Source: a virus. Taken from it: 27,376 bases of DNA. Below, piece by piece: positions 1 through 6,927 of this stretch. The position numbers and the translations under genes were made by a program. The stretch spans positions 1-27,376 of the IMG/VR virus record IMGVR_UViG_3300031758_000459. The stretch is one strand, 5' to 3'. The first letter of the stretch is position 1, and the number at the start of each line of letters is the position of its first letter. The notes below the pieces were generated by a model. That model was given only the letters and a program-made list of their open reading frames with translations, did no database searches and was not told where the DNA came from.

Positions 1-111
1 TACGGCGCCGCCGGACCCAGCAATCGCACCACCGATGACGAGTAGCGCCCACACAGGCACCTTGACTGGTGCGGACATCCACGGTGCCGGCGCAGTCGTC
101 GTCTCGCTCAT
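1..111 (-). CDS. Small membrane protein, N-terminal part only (holin candidate)
   Basis: Reading leftward from an ATG at 111, the first 37 codons are open and the gene leaves the window. A polar N-terminus of about 18 residues (MSETTTAPAPWMSAPVKV) is followed by the start of a hydrophobic segment (PVWALLVIGGAIAGSGGA), which looks like a transmembrane helix. A strong ribosome site (GGAGG) lies about 8 bases upstream. The gene begins 17 bases after the putative endolysin stop codon. A small membrane protein next to an endolysin is the usual setting for a holin or other lysis protein, but this is inference from position. Only one helix is visible, and a virion or unrelated membrane protein is possible. 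Confidence 0.55.
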   Translation of the reverse strand, partial: MSETTTAPAPWMSAPVKVPVWALLVIGGAIAGSGGAV

Positions 112-128
112 CGTCCCTACCTCCGTCA

Positions 129-824
129 TTACGCGATGATAACGCCGCGCACAGTAAGTGGTAGAGTCAAGTCCCAGTTATCGGCAGCGATGATCGCTTC
201 AAACACGTCCTGACGGTAGACAGTACGGCGCAGAATCTCATTGGCACTAGCCATGAGCCACGCGCGACGGGCCTTCAGGTACTCCTTCACCCACGTCTTC
301 TCGTCGCCACCACGGGCTGGTGGCACGGCAGCGAAGCGGTTGCGCACGACCTGAAAGCCGCCGTGGATGAGTCCGTCGTAGACCACCGCATGCGCCAGCG
401 GAGTCACGAGCTTGGCGTCCGTGCAGATGTTGACCGCAGGGAGCCAGTAGTTGGCGTCGAACACCTCGTCCTGCGCACGGTGCATCACCGGGTCGGTGCC
501 GGCAGTCTTCAGCAGAGCGATCAACTCTGCCATCCACATCGGGTACGCCTTCGACGGGTCCACCTTCGAAGACTCGTTCGTCGCCAGGTACGGAAGGTAC
601 TTGTGGAACTTATCGGCATGCTGACCGCGAAGGTCGATGTACCGCTTGCAGACGAGGTCGAGGCTACCCGACTTGTCCGTACACTGGTGCTTGCCGTAGG
701 AGATGCCGGCCCCATCCTTGAGGACAGCGCAGGTGGCATACGCAGCCGGTGTAGGCACGCGACCAGTCTCAAAGATGCTAATGATGCTGTCGATGGCGCG
801 CTTCTGCTGGTCGGTGATGCTCAT
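129..824 (-). CDS. Putative endolysin, GH46 (chitosanase)-like fold
   Basis: This 231-residue protein resembles glycoside hydrolase family 46 near its N-terminus. Glu19 lies in SIFETG and Asp37 lies in KDGAGISYGKHQ, followed by a GSLDLV stretch. The Glu-to-Asp spacing of 18 matches the catalytic pair Glu22/Asp40 of the classic Streptomyces chitosanase. The rest is helical, as expected for this lysozyme-like superfamily. There is no signal peptide, so export would need a holin, and a membrane-protein gene follows directly. Its start has an AGGAG ribosome site overlapping the end of the fibre gene. From position the likely role is cleavage of host peptidoglycan, or of another cell-surface polysaccharide, at lysis. 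A virion-associated wall hydrolase is an alternative. The family call is by motif only. Confidence 0.7.
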   Translation of the reverse strand: MSITDQQKRAIDSIISIFETGRVPTPAAYATCAVLKDGAGISYGKHQCTDKSGSLDLVCKRYIDLRGQHADKFHKYLPYLATNESSKVDPSKAYPMWMAELIALLKTAGTDPVMHRAQDEVFDANYWLPAVNICTDAKLVTPLAHAVVYDGLIHGGFQVVRNRFAAVPPARGGDEKTWVKEYLKARRAWLMASANEILRRTVYRQDVFEAIIAADNWDLTLPLTVRGVIIA

Positions 825-833
825 GCGACTCTC

Positions 834-2330
834 CTAGATGTCCTCGATCCAGACGATGGACGCAGCCACATCGCTCGCGTTCGTGCTTGTCGCGGTGATG
901 GTGAGGTAGTCGCCGGCTTGCATAAACAGAGCGATGTCGGTCAGACTTTCCGTGGAGTTGCCCGTCTTGCTCACCGCGAACGCGTACACGAGCGTGCCGT
1001 TTCCGACGCTGAAGCCGGTAGCGTTCTGATCGTAAGACGCAGCCGACGTGGTCGAGTTGACGTACTGCCAGCGAGGCGCGGTCAGCGTGCTGTTCTTGTA
1101 GACCTTGAACAGCACCGTCTTCGTTCCATCACATGCAACCGAGATACGGTCGATCTGAAGTTGCGCCGTGGACTGACGGTTTAGGTACACGGTGTTCGCA
1201 CGCAGCGAGAGGATAGGCGTCTCGACACCGGCACCAGCGGTAACGGATGCCGGGGGCACCGCAAACTGCGCTCCGAGGAACTGAACAGACCCTTCAACGA
1301 ACGCACCGCCTGAAGCACCGCGCATCACTACCGAGGTTCCTGTACCGGTGTTGCGGCTCTCCCAAGTCAGGTAGAGGTTCGGGTTTCGAAGGTTCGTGCT
1401 GCTGCGGGTGTTTGAGTTGCGGATGACGTGGCAGAGTGTTGGGCGTCCCGTGAGCCCATCGACTACGTAGAAGAAGGCATCACCGTAGCCGAGGTATTGA
1501 AACTGCACCCCGTAGACGTTGCCCTTCGTCGGGTCGATGGTCTGTCCGCTGGGTCCGGTGCCGTCGAACTTGTCCTGGTTCCACGACGACTGCGGGATGA
1601 ACTGCTCGGTGGGAGCCACTCCTGTCGTGAGGATGGCGAACGTAGCGACAGTCCCTGTGGTCCCTGGTGCGAACGTCGAGGAACCAGCAGTACCCGCCGT
1701 CTTGCGAGTGAAGTACACGACGTTGGCGACCGCTTGTGCATCCCACCCACCAGCGGTCTGGCTGTAGTTAGCCGAAGCGATCTCGCTCGCGGTGACCGAC
1801 GTGTTCCCGCTGTTCGTCACAGCCACGACCACAGGTGTGCCCGCGTCGAGAGTCACGGTCACGTTGCCGCTCGAGGCAGGTGCGCCCGTCACGGTAAGCG
1901 TCTGCACCTCGACCGTAGCGGCCTCCGTGTAGAGGATGCCGAACGACGTTCCGTTGTAGCCGAACTGGTAGCCGGCCTCGATGTTGTAGAGGCCCGCCAT
2001 CTGACGGTTGCCAGCAGACCCGGTGGTGAAGCGAGCGGTCCACTTCGCCATCGTCGCCTGACCCGCACGGTACTTCGCGACCTTCTTCGACGTGAGTCGA
2101 GCGTATCCATCGGTCGAAGTCCCACTCGTCATCACGGCCTCGCCGTTCGACAGCGTGACGGTGGCGCCCGTACCGTAGACATCCGTCGTCACGAGCAGCG
2201 GGTTCAGTCCGTAGATGAACGCTACCTGCGAGGTCGGAGTAGGAGAGATAGTCTCGATTTCTCCGAACCCAGAGAGTGGGCTAGATATCGAAACGCTTGA
2301 GGACGCCCGTTGCGGGAAGATCTGGCTCAT
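834..2330 (-). CDS. Tail fibre / receptor-binding-type structural protein
   Basis: This 498-residue, Ser/Thr/Gly-rich beta protein has almost no charged helices, which is typical of phage fibres. Three parts can be seen. The N-terminus (MSQIFPQRA) may dock to the tail. A repeat-like beta domain spans about residues 139-240, running from the VQTLTVTGAPA region through GGWDA to VVYFT. A segment at about 255-330 carries WNQDKFDGTGPSG, GNVYGVQFQYLGYGDAFFYV and the GRPTL and NSNT motifs, which recall a module found in tail proteins of many unrelated phages. The C-terminal 170 residues are a beta domain with regular hydrophobic spacing. It lies directly upstream of the endolysin gene in the same operon. 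Its N-terminus resembles that of the 530-residue protein at 16057. It may equally be a baseplate or tail adhesin. Confidence 0.65.
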   Translation of the reverse strand: MSQIFPQRASSSVSISSPLSGFGEIETISPTPTSQVAFIYGLNPLLVTTDVYGTGATVTLSNGEAVMTSGTSTDGYARLTSKKVAKYRAGQATMAKWTARFTTGSAGNRQMAGLYNIEAGYQFGYNGTSFGILYTEAATVEVQTLTVTGAPASSGNVTVTLDAGTPVVVAVTNSGNTSVTASEIASANYSQTAGGWDAQAVANVVYFTRKTAGTAGSSTFAPGTTGTVATFAILTTGVAPTEQFIPQSSWNQDKFDGTGPSGQTIDPTKGNVYGVQFQYLGYGDAFFYVVDGLTGRPTLCHVIRNSNTRSSTNLRNPNLYLTWESRNTGTGTSVVMRGASGGAFVEGSVQFLGAQFAVPPASVTAGAGVETPILSLRANTVYLNRQSTAQLQIDRISVACDGTKTVLFKVYKNSTLTAPRWQYVNSTTSAASYDQNATGFSVGNGTLVYAFAVSKTGNSTESLTDIALFMQAGDYLTITATSTNASDVAASIVWIEDI

Positions 2331-2364
2331 GCTTTACCCCTTAAACGGATCGTCCGTATCTACC

Positions 2365-2553
2365 TCAGTCGATGAGATCGCGCGTCAGCTTCGCAGCAAG
2401 AGGAACGAGGTGCGCCTTGAGCAGCACCTTCATCTCTTCCTTGTCGAGGCGCTTCTTGCCGTCCGCATCGACCTTCAGCGACTTCTGAAGGAAGAGGGCC
2501 AACTCGTAGGCGTCGGTGCCGATGTCGATCATCTCGTCGGGGGTGATGGGCAT
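2365..2553 (-). CDS. Small helical protein, unknown function
   Basis: This 62-residue acidic/basic helical protein is not recognised. It starts MPITPDEMID and has a central SLKVDADGKKRLDKEEM stretch. That stretch looks vaguely like a calcium-binding loop, but its acidic residues are wrongly spaced for an EF-hand. A good ribosome site (AGGGAG) lies just upstream. The gene begins one base after the stop of the preceding 67-residue gene, so the two are likely co-translated. Position among fibre genes suggests a fibre chaperone or minor structural role, but nothing in the sequence proves it. Confidence 0.6.
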   Translation of the reverse strand: MPITPDEMIDIGTDAYELALFLQKSLKVDADGKKRLDKEEMKVLLKAHLVPLAAKLTRDLID

Positions 2554-2554
2554 G

Positions 2555-2758
2555 TCAGACTCCCTGATTGTCGGTGGGGACCACGACTTCTTCCGTCCAG
2601 AAGTGCGGAAGCACCCACTGCTCCTGCTCAGCCTGGGCCTGTAGGAACGGTGGGATGCCGGTGTAGAACCCGACGCAGCCTTCCGCTTCGCAGATGGCGA
2701 CGTTCGCGTCGAACGAAGAGTCGAGGGGAGCGATGAGCCACTTCTGATAGATGATCAT
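2555..2758 (-). CDS. Small protein, unknown function
   Basis: This 67-residue protein is aromatic-rich (MIIYQKWLIAPLD, QWVLPHFWTEE) and has two cysteines in ICEAEGC. The family is not recognised. The ATG shares the ATGA overlap with the stop of the glycine-rich fibre gene, so it is translationally coupled to it. That pairing suggests a partner or chaperone of the fibre, as inference only. The final residues are polar, and there is no membrane segment or signal peptide. Confidence 0.6.
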   Translation of the reverse strand: MIIYQKWLIAPLDSSFDANVAICEAEGCVGFYTGIPPFLQAQAEQEQWVLPHFWTEEVVVPTDNQGV

Positions 2759-3798
2759 GTCACCACCATGAGAACGTAGAATCCGTCTGCGCCCGCCGTT
2801 CCGTTACCACCAGTTCCACCACCGATGGCAGCACCAGTGCCACCAGTTCCACCAGCCACGCTTACTGTTCCACCAACGCTGGTACTCTTCGTGATGATGC
2901 CGACAAGACCACCACCACCACCACCACCTCCACCGACTTCACCTGTACCTACACCGACAGAGGCGTTCGCTCCATTGCCGCCCTTTGCGCTGATGTTCCC
3001 GCTGTTGGAGATGGTCTTAGCAGCGATCCAGACGATGCCGGCGCCAGAACCGCCACCACCAGAGATGAATGTACCACTAGTGATCGCTGTGATAGTCGCA
3101 GCACCGCCGCCACCCCCGGCGCCTCCGTTGAACGCACCGAAGGATCCACGACCGTCAAGAATACGGCCAGACCAGCGCTGAGGTATAGCGTTAGCCGGGG
3201 CAGTACCACCAGTGCCACCTGTTCGGCTTGACGAGTTGCCGCCGTTTCCACCAGCTGGCTGCACGTTCAGCGAGTTCGGAGACGAGTTGGTGTTCGCGAT
3301 ACCATTGTTGCCGTTTGCTGCCTGGATCCCACTGACAGACCATCCAGAACCCGCGTTCGTGCCGCTGCCGCCAAGGTAGTTGCGTGCGACAAAACCGGTC
3401 GGACCCACCTGGTTTGTCGCGCTCGTTCCATCGTCATCGATGGATCCACCCGATGCGATGGTAAGCGTTCCAGCAACGAAAATGCGGTTTCCGTTCGGCT
3501 TCAGCCTTCCGGTGGCGCTCACCGTCAGGTTGTTGTAGTGCATCTCCCGGCTGAGCGTGGTCGTTCCGGTAATGGTCACATCGCCATCCCCGGCATCACC
3601 GAAGAGCGCGTTGAAGAACGAACTTGAGATGGCAGACGCAGGAGTCCCGTGCGTGTGGTCGGCACGCGCATAGTCAGTCGAGGCTCCTACAGCCGGAGAC
3701 TGGCTATAGGACGTCTCGCTAACGACCGATGAGGCCGGCGTACCGCTACCGCCGCCGCCACCATCAATCGGTGACGGAAGAACCTGAGATCCAGCCAT
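2755..3798 (-). CDS. Glycine-rich tail fibre / tip adhesin
   Basis: This is a 347-residue structural protein. The N-terminal 60 residues carry a Gly linker (SPIDGGGGGSG) and YARADHTHGTP, a motif common near the start of phage fibre proteins. Residues about 75-125 form beta repeats (DVTITGTTTLS, GRIFVAGTLTIASGGSI type). From about residue 140 to the end the chain is dominated by glycine tracts (GGNGGN, GGTGGT, GGAGGGGG, a run of nine glycines, GGTGGTG). Such tracts recall the stacked polyglycine-II core of the receptor-binding tip proteins of some T4-like phages, for example S16 gp38. It could be the host-recognition tip, or a collagen-like shaft. The stop overlaps the next gene by four bases. 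Confidence 0.65.
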   Translation of the reverse strand: MAGSQVLPSPIDGGGGGSGTPASSVVSETSYSQSPAVGASTDYARADHTHGTPASAISSSFFNALFGDAGDGDVTITGTTTLSREMHYNNLTVSATGRLKPNGNRIFVAGTLTIASGGSIDDDGTSATNQVGPTGFVARNYLGGSGTNAGSGWSVSGIQAANGNNGIANTNSSPNSLNVQPAGGNGGNSSSRTGGTGGTAPANAIPQRWSGRILDGRGSFGAFNGGAGGGGGAATITAITSGTFISGGGGSGAGIVWIAAKTISNSGNISAKGGNGANASVGVGTGEVGGGGGGGGGLVGIITKSTSVGGTVSVAGGTGGTGAAIGGGTGGNGTAGADGFYVLMVVT

Positions 3799-3801
3799 GC
3801 T

Positions 3802-4173
3802 CTACCTCACGATCTCGAAGTAGACCTCGTAGTCGAACACGTTGTCCGCACCAGCGTTCGGGCCAGGCTCGAGGTAGAGCTTCCCGCTGCTGTCCGTGAA
3901 CGTGTAGACCTCTGCGACGGTATCGAAGAGCGCAGCCACAGCGGTGCTGCTTCCCTCAAACTCCTGATTGATGCTGGCCGAGAGCGCTCCGCTCACCTTG
4001 TAGATGCGCGGAGTGAACGTAGCGGCAGCACCAGCGGTGTGCTTGAGCTTCACGCGACGGATGATGATCTTCACGCGGCCATCCGAAAGCACGAGCGCGG
4101 TCTGCGTCGTGCTACCGGAAGCAGCCGTCGTGCCCGTCAACCGCGAGACGGGCTGCGGGGCGATCGCGCTCAT
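3802..4173 (-). CDS. Small beta-rich virion protein, unknown
   Basis: This 123-residue protein starts MSAIAPQPVSRLTG. The start at 4173 is preferred over an upstream in-frame ATG at 4209, because its ATG shares one base with the stop of the previous gene (TGATG), a typical coupling signal. The upstream start would add an Arg-rich leader that overlaps the neighbour. The sequence alternates polar and hydrophobic residues (VKIIIRRVKLKHT, FDYEVYFEIVR), which suggests a beta sandwich. It lies between two other tail-type genes, so a minor tail or fibre-attachment role is likely but unproven. Confidence 0.6.
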   Translation of the reverse strand: MSAIAPQPVSRLTGTTAASGSTTQTALVLSDGRVKIIIRRVKLKHTAGAAATFTPRIYKVSGALSASINQEFEGSSTAVAALFDTVAEVYTFTDSSGKLYLEPGPNAGADNVFDYEVYFEIVR

Positions 4174-4637
4174 CAGGCCACGCGCAGGACGGTGACGTAC
4201 ACCACGCAAGCGCTGTTCGTGCCGACCTTGGTGGAGGTGACCTTCAGCAGACCGCCAGACGCGACATCCATCTTGCTGTCGTCAATGGAGAAGCCGCTGG
4301 TGGTAAGCACCTGGTCGTTCACCGAGAGAGTGGTGGCGCCAGTAATCGCGTCGGATCCGTTGAACACCTGCACGGTGTTGTTGCCGCCAGCGTTCGCCGC
4401 CACCTTGAGGTGGGTCACGTCGATGACGCGCACCTTGTAGGGCATCGTCACCGAGATGGTGGACGTTCCGTCCGCAAACGCGAAGGGGACGACGAGCGGA
4501 GACGAGAGCGTGGGCGCCGTGTTGTCGGCGCTGTACGCGGTGGCGTTCGCGAGGATCGTGCCGCTGAAGGCATTGCTCGCGAGCTTGGGGGCAGTAACTT
4601 CACCGTTCTTGATGAAGTCGCGACGGATGTACGGCAT
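4173..4637 (-). CDS. Small beta-rich tail-type protein, first gene of the leftward operon
   Basis: This 154-residue protein starts MPYIRRDFIKNGEVTAPKLA. The start at 4637 is chosen over an in-frame ATG at 4676 because a clear ribosome site (GGAGGG) sits 5-10 bases before it. The N-terminal GEVTAPKLASNAFSGTI pattern is like the short repeats at the start of many phage fibre proteins. The remainder is beta-rich with a central FADGTSTISVTMPYKVRV stretch. It heads the leftward operon, with the 113-bp divergent intergenic region just upstream. It may be a fibre-anchoring or decoration protein. The exact family is not recognised. Confidence 0.6.
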   Translation of the reverse strand: MPYIRRDFIKNGEVTAPKLASNAFSGTILANATAYSADNTAPTLSSPLVVPFAFADGTSTISVTMPYKVRVIDVTHLKVAANAGGNNTVQVFNGSDAITGATTLSVNDQVLTTSGFSIDDSKMDVASGGLLKVTSTKVGTNSACVVYVTVLRVA

Positions 4638-4660
4638 ATTCCCTCCAGACCCTTGCGGGC

Positions 4661-4694
4661 TCCCGCCCTCCAGCACGGGATGTGCTACGCGGGA
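4661..4694. repeat. Nested inverted repeat in the divergent intergenic region
   Basis: TCCCGC (4661-4666) pairs with GCGGGA (4689-4694). Inside it, AGCAC (4672-4676) pairs with GTGCT (4682-4686) around a five-base loop. The arms are joined through an asymmetric internal loop (5 and 2 bases). It lies between the divergent leftward and rightward operons and has no T-tract. It could be a regulator-binding dyad or an RNA structure for the leftward leader. The rest of 4638-4750 shows no convincing promoter pair on either strand. Confidence 0.4.
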
Positions 4695-4750
4695 TGCGCT
4701 AAACTACCACCTGTCAATGCATCGCGCTAGGCACGTCCACGAGGTGAAAG

Positions 4751-4903
4751 ATGCCGCTGTCGAAAGAGTTCAGCCGTGAAGCCATCAGCAAGAACATCAG
4801 CATGATGGCGAAAGAGAAGCCGAAGATGAGCCAGAAGCAGCGCATCGCGATCGCTCTCGAGACTGCGCGCAAGGCCGGGCACGGCAAGTTGCCGAAGAAG
4901 TAG
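4751..4903 (+). CDS. 50-residue basic protein, DUF6496-like
   Basis: A short ORF of 50 codons starts at ATG 4751 behind a GAGGTGAAAG ribosome site and ends at TAG 4901-4903. It starts MPLSKEFSREAISKN. Its C-terminal half (SQKQRIAIALETARKAG) matches the pattern of the small phage family DUF6496, with a KQ-hAIAL-x-x-A-x-KAG core and a Lys-rich tail. The family's function is unknown. It is the first gene of the rightward operon, five bases before the next gene. The basic helix could bind nucleic acid, as inference. Confidence 0.7.
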   Translation: MPLSKEFSREAISKNISMMAKEKPKMSQKQRIAIALETARKAGHGKLPKK

Positions 4904-4908
4904 GGCGC

Positions 4909-5328
4909 ATGGAGAAGGCTCCGAAGTCCGACACACCAGCAAAGCCGTCCGAGCGCATCACCGGGTCGAAGACGAACCCTTCCGGTAGTGCATCTGATGC
5001 GAACGAAGGCATTCAGTTAAGCGATGAGATCGTCGCCTCGCTCGAGCAGAAGGTGTCCGACCACAACAAGGACTCGGACAAGAAGGCTACGCTCGGCATG
5101 CTGAAGACGGTGTGGCGGCGCGGAGCAGGTGCGTTCAGCCAGAGCCACAGTCCGGTGGTGAAGAGCCGGCAGCAGTGGGCGATGGCGCGCGTGAACGCCT
5201 TTCTCCACCTCTTGAAGACCGGCAGTCCTCGCAACCCGAAGTACACGCAGGACAACGACCTACTCCCCGGCAGCAGACAGAAGAGGGTAGCCGCTGCTCT
5301 TGCTCGTGGAAAAGCGGCGAAGAAGTAG
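4909..5328 (+). CDS. Conserved phage protein of unknown function upstream of terL
   Basis: This 139-residue basic protein has a disordered Ser/Pro/Lys N-terminus (about 1-35), followed by a compact conserved-looking core. Landmarks are SDEIVASLEQKVSDHN, TLGMLKTVWRRGAGAFSQSH, RQQWAMARVNAFL, and a TQDNDLLPGSR motif near the C-terminus. I have a recollection of similar cores (RRGAGA, W-A-x-ARVNAFL, DNDLL) in other phage proteins, but cannot assign a proven function. It occupies the position where a small terminase subunit is often found, 12 bases before the large terminase gene. No helix-turn-helix is evident, so a terminase role is only a hypothesis. Confidence 0.7.
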   Translation: MEKAPKSDTPAKPSERITGSKTNPSGSASDANEGIQLSDEIVASLEQKVSDHNKDSDKKATLGMLKTVWRRGAGAFSQSHSPVVKSRQQWAMARVNAFLHLLKTGSPRNPKYTQDNDLLPGSRQKRVAAALARGKAAKK

Positions 5329-5340
5329 ATAAGGGAGCGC

Positions 5341-6927
5341 ATGGCACGCAACGGGACTACCACGCCGCTTGATGCAGCAGCCGTAAGGGCCGCGATGCAG
5401 CGAGACCGGTTCGTCAGCATCTGTCGAATCGTTCGCGAAGACGAGAGCATTGGGTCGCTCAACATCACGCCCACGCAGCAGCAGGTACTAGATGCGTGCA
5501 TCAACCACCGCTGGGTGATGATCAAGAAGTATCGTCAGGCGAAGATCACCACGCTGATGATCCTTGATCTGCTCGGTCAGTGCATGTACAGCCCAGGCGT
5601 GCAGGGCGTGCTGATCGCAGAGAAGTACGACACGGCAGAGACGGCGTGGGGCCGCGCTCGCTACGCGTATGACTACCTGCCGGACGCCATCAAGATCCCC
5701 ACCCGCTCTGGTCGTGACCCGGCGAAGCGTGAGATGGAGTTCGTCCACGGTGGACGCATCAAGACCATCACCGCAGCCACCGGTACGCCGGCCATCGGCA
5801 ACAGCCCAGACCGTGTCGTCGTCACCGAGTACGACGAGTTCAATGACCAAGACAACTTCAACGCGCACTTCTTCCCGTCCGTCGCGAAGAGGCAGAACGC
5901 CCGCGTCGTGATGGAGTCCACCCCTGGTAGGCAGGGCACGACCTCGCACACGATGTGGCTCAAGGCTCTTGAAGGCTCGAGCCAGTTCCACCCGGTCTTC
6001 CTCAAGTGGTGGCTGGACGACACCTGCACCATCCACGACCCGACGTTCATCCCAGACCAGACCGAGCTGCGGCTGATGGAAGAACTTGAGGGCATCACCT
6101 ACGCGCACCTCGCGTTCAGGCGTGCGCGTCTCGACACCGAGTTCATCGGTGACGACAACAAGTTCCGGCACAAGTACCCCTACGGCCCGTATGACGGATG
6201 GGCGGCAGAGAGCGGCAACATCCTTCCTTCGGATGCGCTGCTGCCCATGCTGACGGATGCAGTCGCCACCATCGATGGTCGTGAGCATTACTTTGAAGAT
6301 CGTGAGGAAGGCGTCCCGTACCTTCTGACGTGCGACCCTGCTGGCTACGGTAGCGACGGAGACCCGAGCGCCATCACCATGTGGAACGCGTGGGACCGCA
6401 CCGAGGTGATGTCGTGGTCTGGTCGTGAAGACCCAGGTCGCCTCGCTGCACGCATCATGCGCATCCAGTCGCACTGGGACTGCGACGTGGTGGTGGAGAG
6501 CAACGCCCCCGCATGCGTCCAAGCGCTCATGTCTGCGCGGTGCCCGAAGCTCTACCACACGAACGCTAACCACCCCGGCTTCTACATGACCGCGACCGGC
6601 AAGAGCGCGGCCATCGTGACGCTGGTCGAGCAACTTCGCCAGAACGACATCCACCTGAAGACGAAGGCGACCATCCATCAACTCATGCAGTGGGACGGTC
6701 AGAGCCGTAAGCGTGGAAAGGGCGAGCATGGACGCCACCACTTCGACAGGGCCATCACCGTTATGATCGCTGCTGCTATGTTTAGGCAGCGGGGATATGG
6801 GCTGCGTCCAGCGGGCAGTAGCCGTCCGCATGTACTGAAGCCTGGTCAGACTTCTGGTCTGTCGGTCAACATCCTCGACAAGCTCTTCCAGCCTCGCCGT
6901 CGCAAGACACTAGGGATCCACCCATGA
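5341..6927 (+). CDS. terL: Terminase large subunit (packaging ATPase and nuclease)
   Basis: This 528-residue protein has the two-domain layout of the motor that pumps DNA into the prohead. The N-terminal ATPase part shows an atypical Walker A-like segment (KKYRQAKITT, residues 62-71). It also has a Walker B strand with Asp165-Glu166 (VVVTEYDEF) and a coupling-type motif MESTPG (191-196). The C-terminal RNase-H-like nuclease shows its three expected acidic positions: Asp332 (LLTCDPAG), Glu386 (VVVESNAP) and Asp469 (HHFDRAITV). The length is normal for the family. The start has a ribosome site (AAGGGAG). The last bases overlap the portal start as ATGA. No separate small-subunit gene is recognised upstream. 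Confidence 0.95.
   Translation: MARNGTTTPLDAAAVRAAMQRDRFVSICRIVREDESIGSLNITPTQQQVLDACINHRWVMIKKYRQAKITTLMILDLLGQCMYSPGVQGVLIAEKYDTAETAWGRARYAYDYLPDAIKIPTRSGRDPAKREMEFVHGGRIKTITAATGTPAIGNSPDRVVVTEYDEFNDQDNFNAHFFPSVAKRQNARVVMESTPGRQGTTSHTMWLKALEGSSQFHPVFLKWWLDDTCTIHDPTFIPDQTELRLMEELEGITYAHLAFRRARLDTEFIGDDNKFRHKYPYGPYDGWAAESGNILPSDALLPMLTDAVATIDGREHYFEDREEGVPYLLTCDPAGYGSDGDPSAITMWNAWDRTEVMSWSGREDPGRLAARIMRIQSHWDCDVVVESNAPACVQALMSARCPKLYHTNANHPGFYMTATGKSAAIVTLVEQLRQNDIHLKTKATIHQLMQWDGQSRKRGKGEHGRHHFDRAITVMIAAAMFRQRGYGLRPAGSSRPHVLKPGQTSGLSVNILDKLFQPRRRKTLGIHP

Noticed and set aside
2455-2490. EF-hand-like loop (DADGKKRLDKEE) in the 62-residue protein
   Set aside because: The acidic residues and the hydrophobic residue after the glycine are not at canonical calcium-loop positions, and there is no second loop.
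4174-4209. Upstream ATG (4209) for the 123-residue protein
   Set aside because: It would add an Arg-rich leader overlapping the neighbour, while the ATG at 4173 has the typical one-base stop/start overlap.
4689-4717. Leftward promoter from the TTGACA at 4717-4712
   Set aside because: The hexamer at 17 bp spacing (TCCCGC) does not resemble a -10, so it is mentioned only as part of the intergenic finding.
4674-4720. Possible tRNA-like sequence on the minus strand (GGTAGTTTAGCGCA with nearby hairpins)
   Set aside because: The arms do not form a cloverleaf, and there is no T-arm consensus or acceptor stem.
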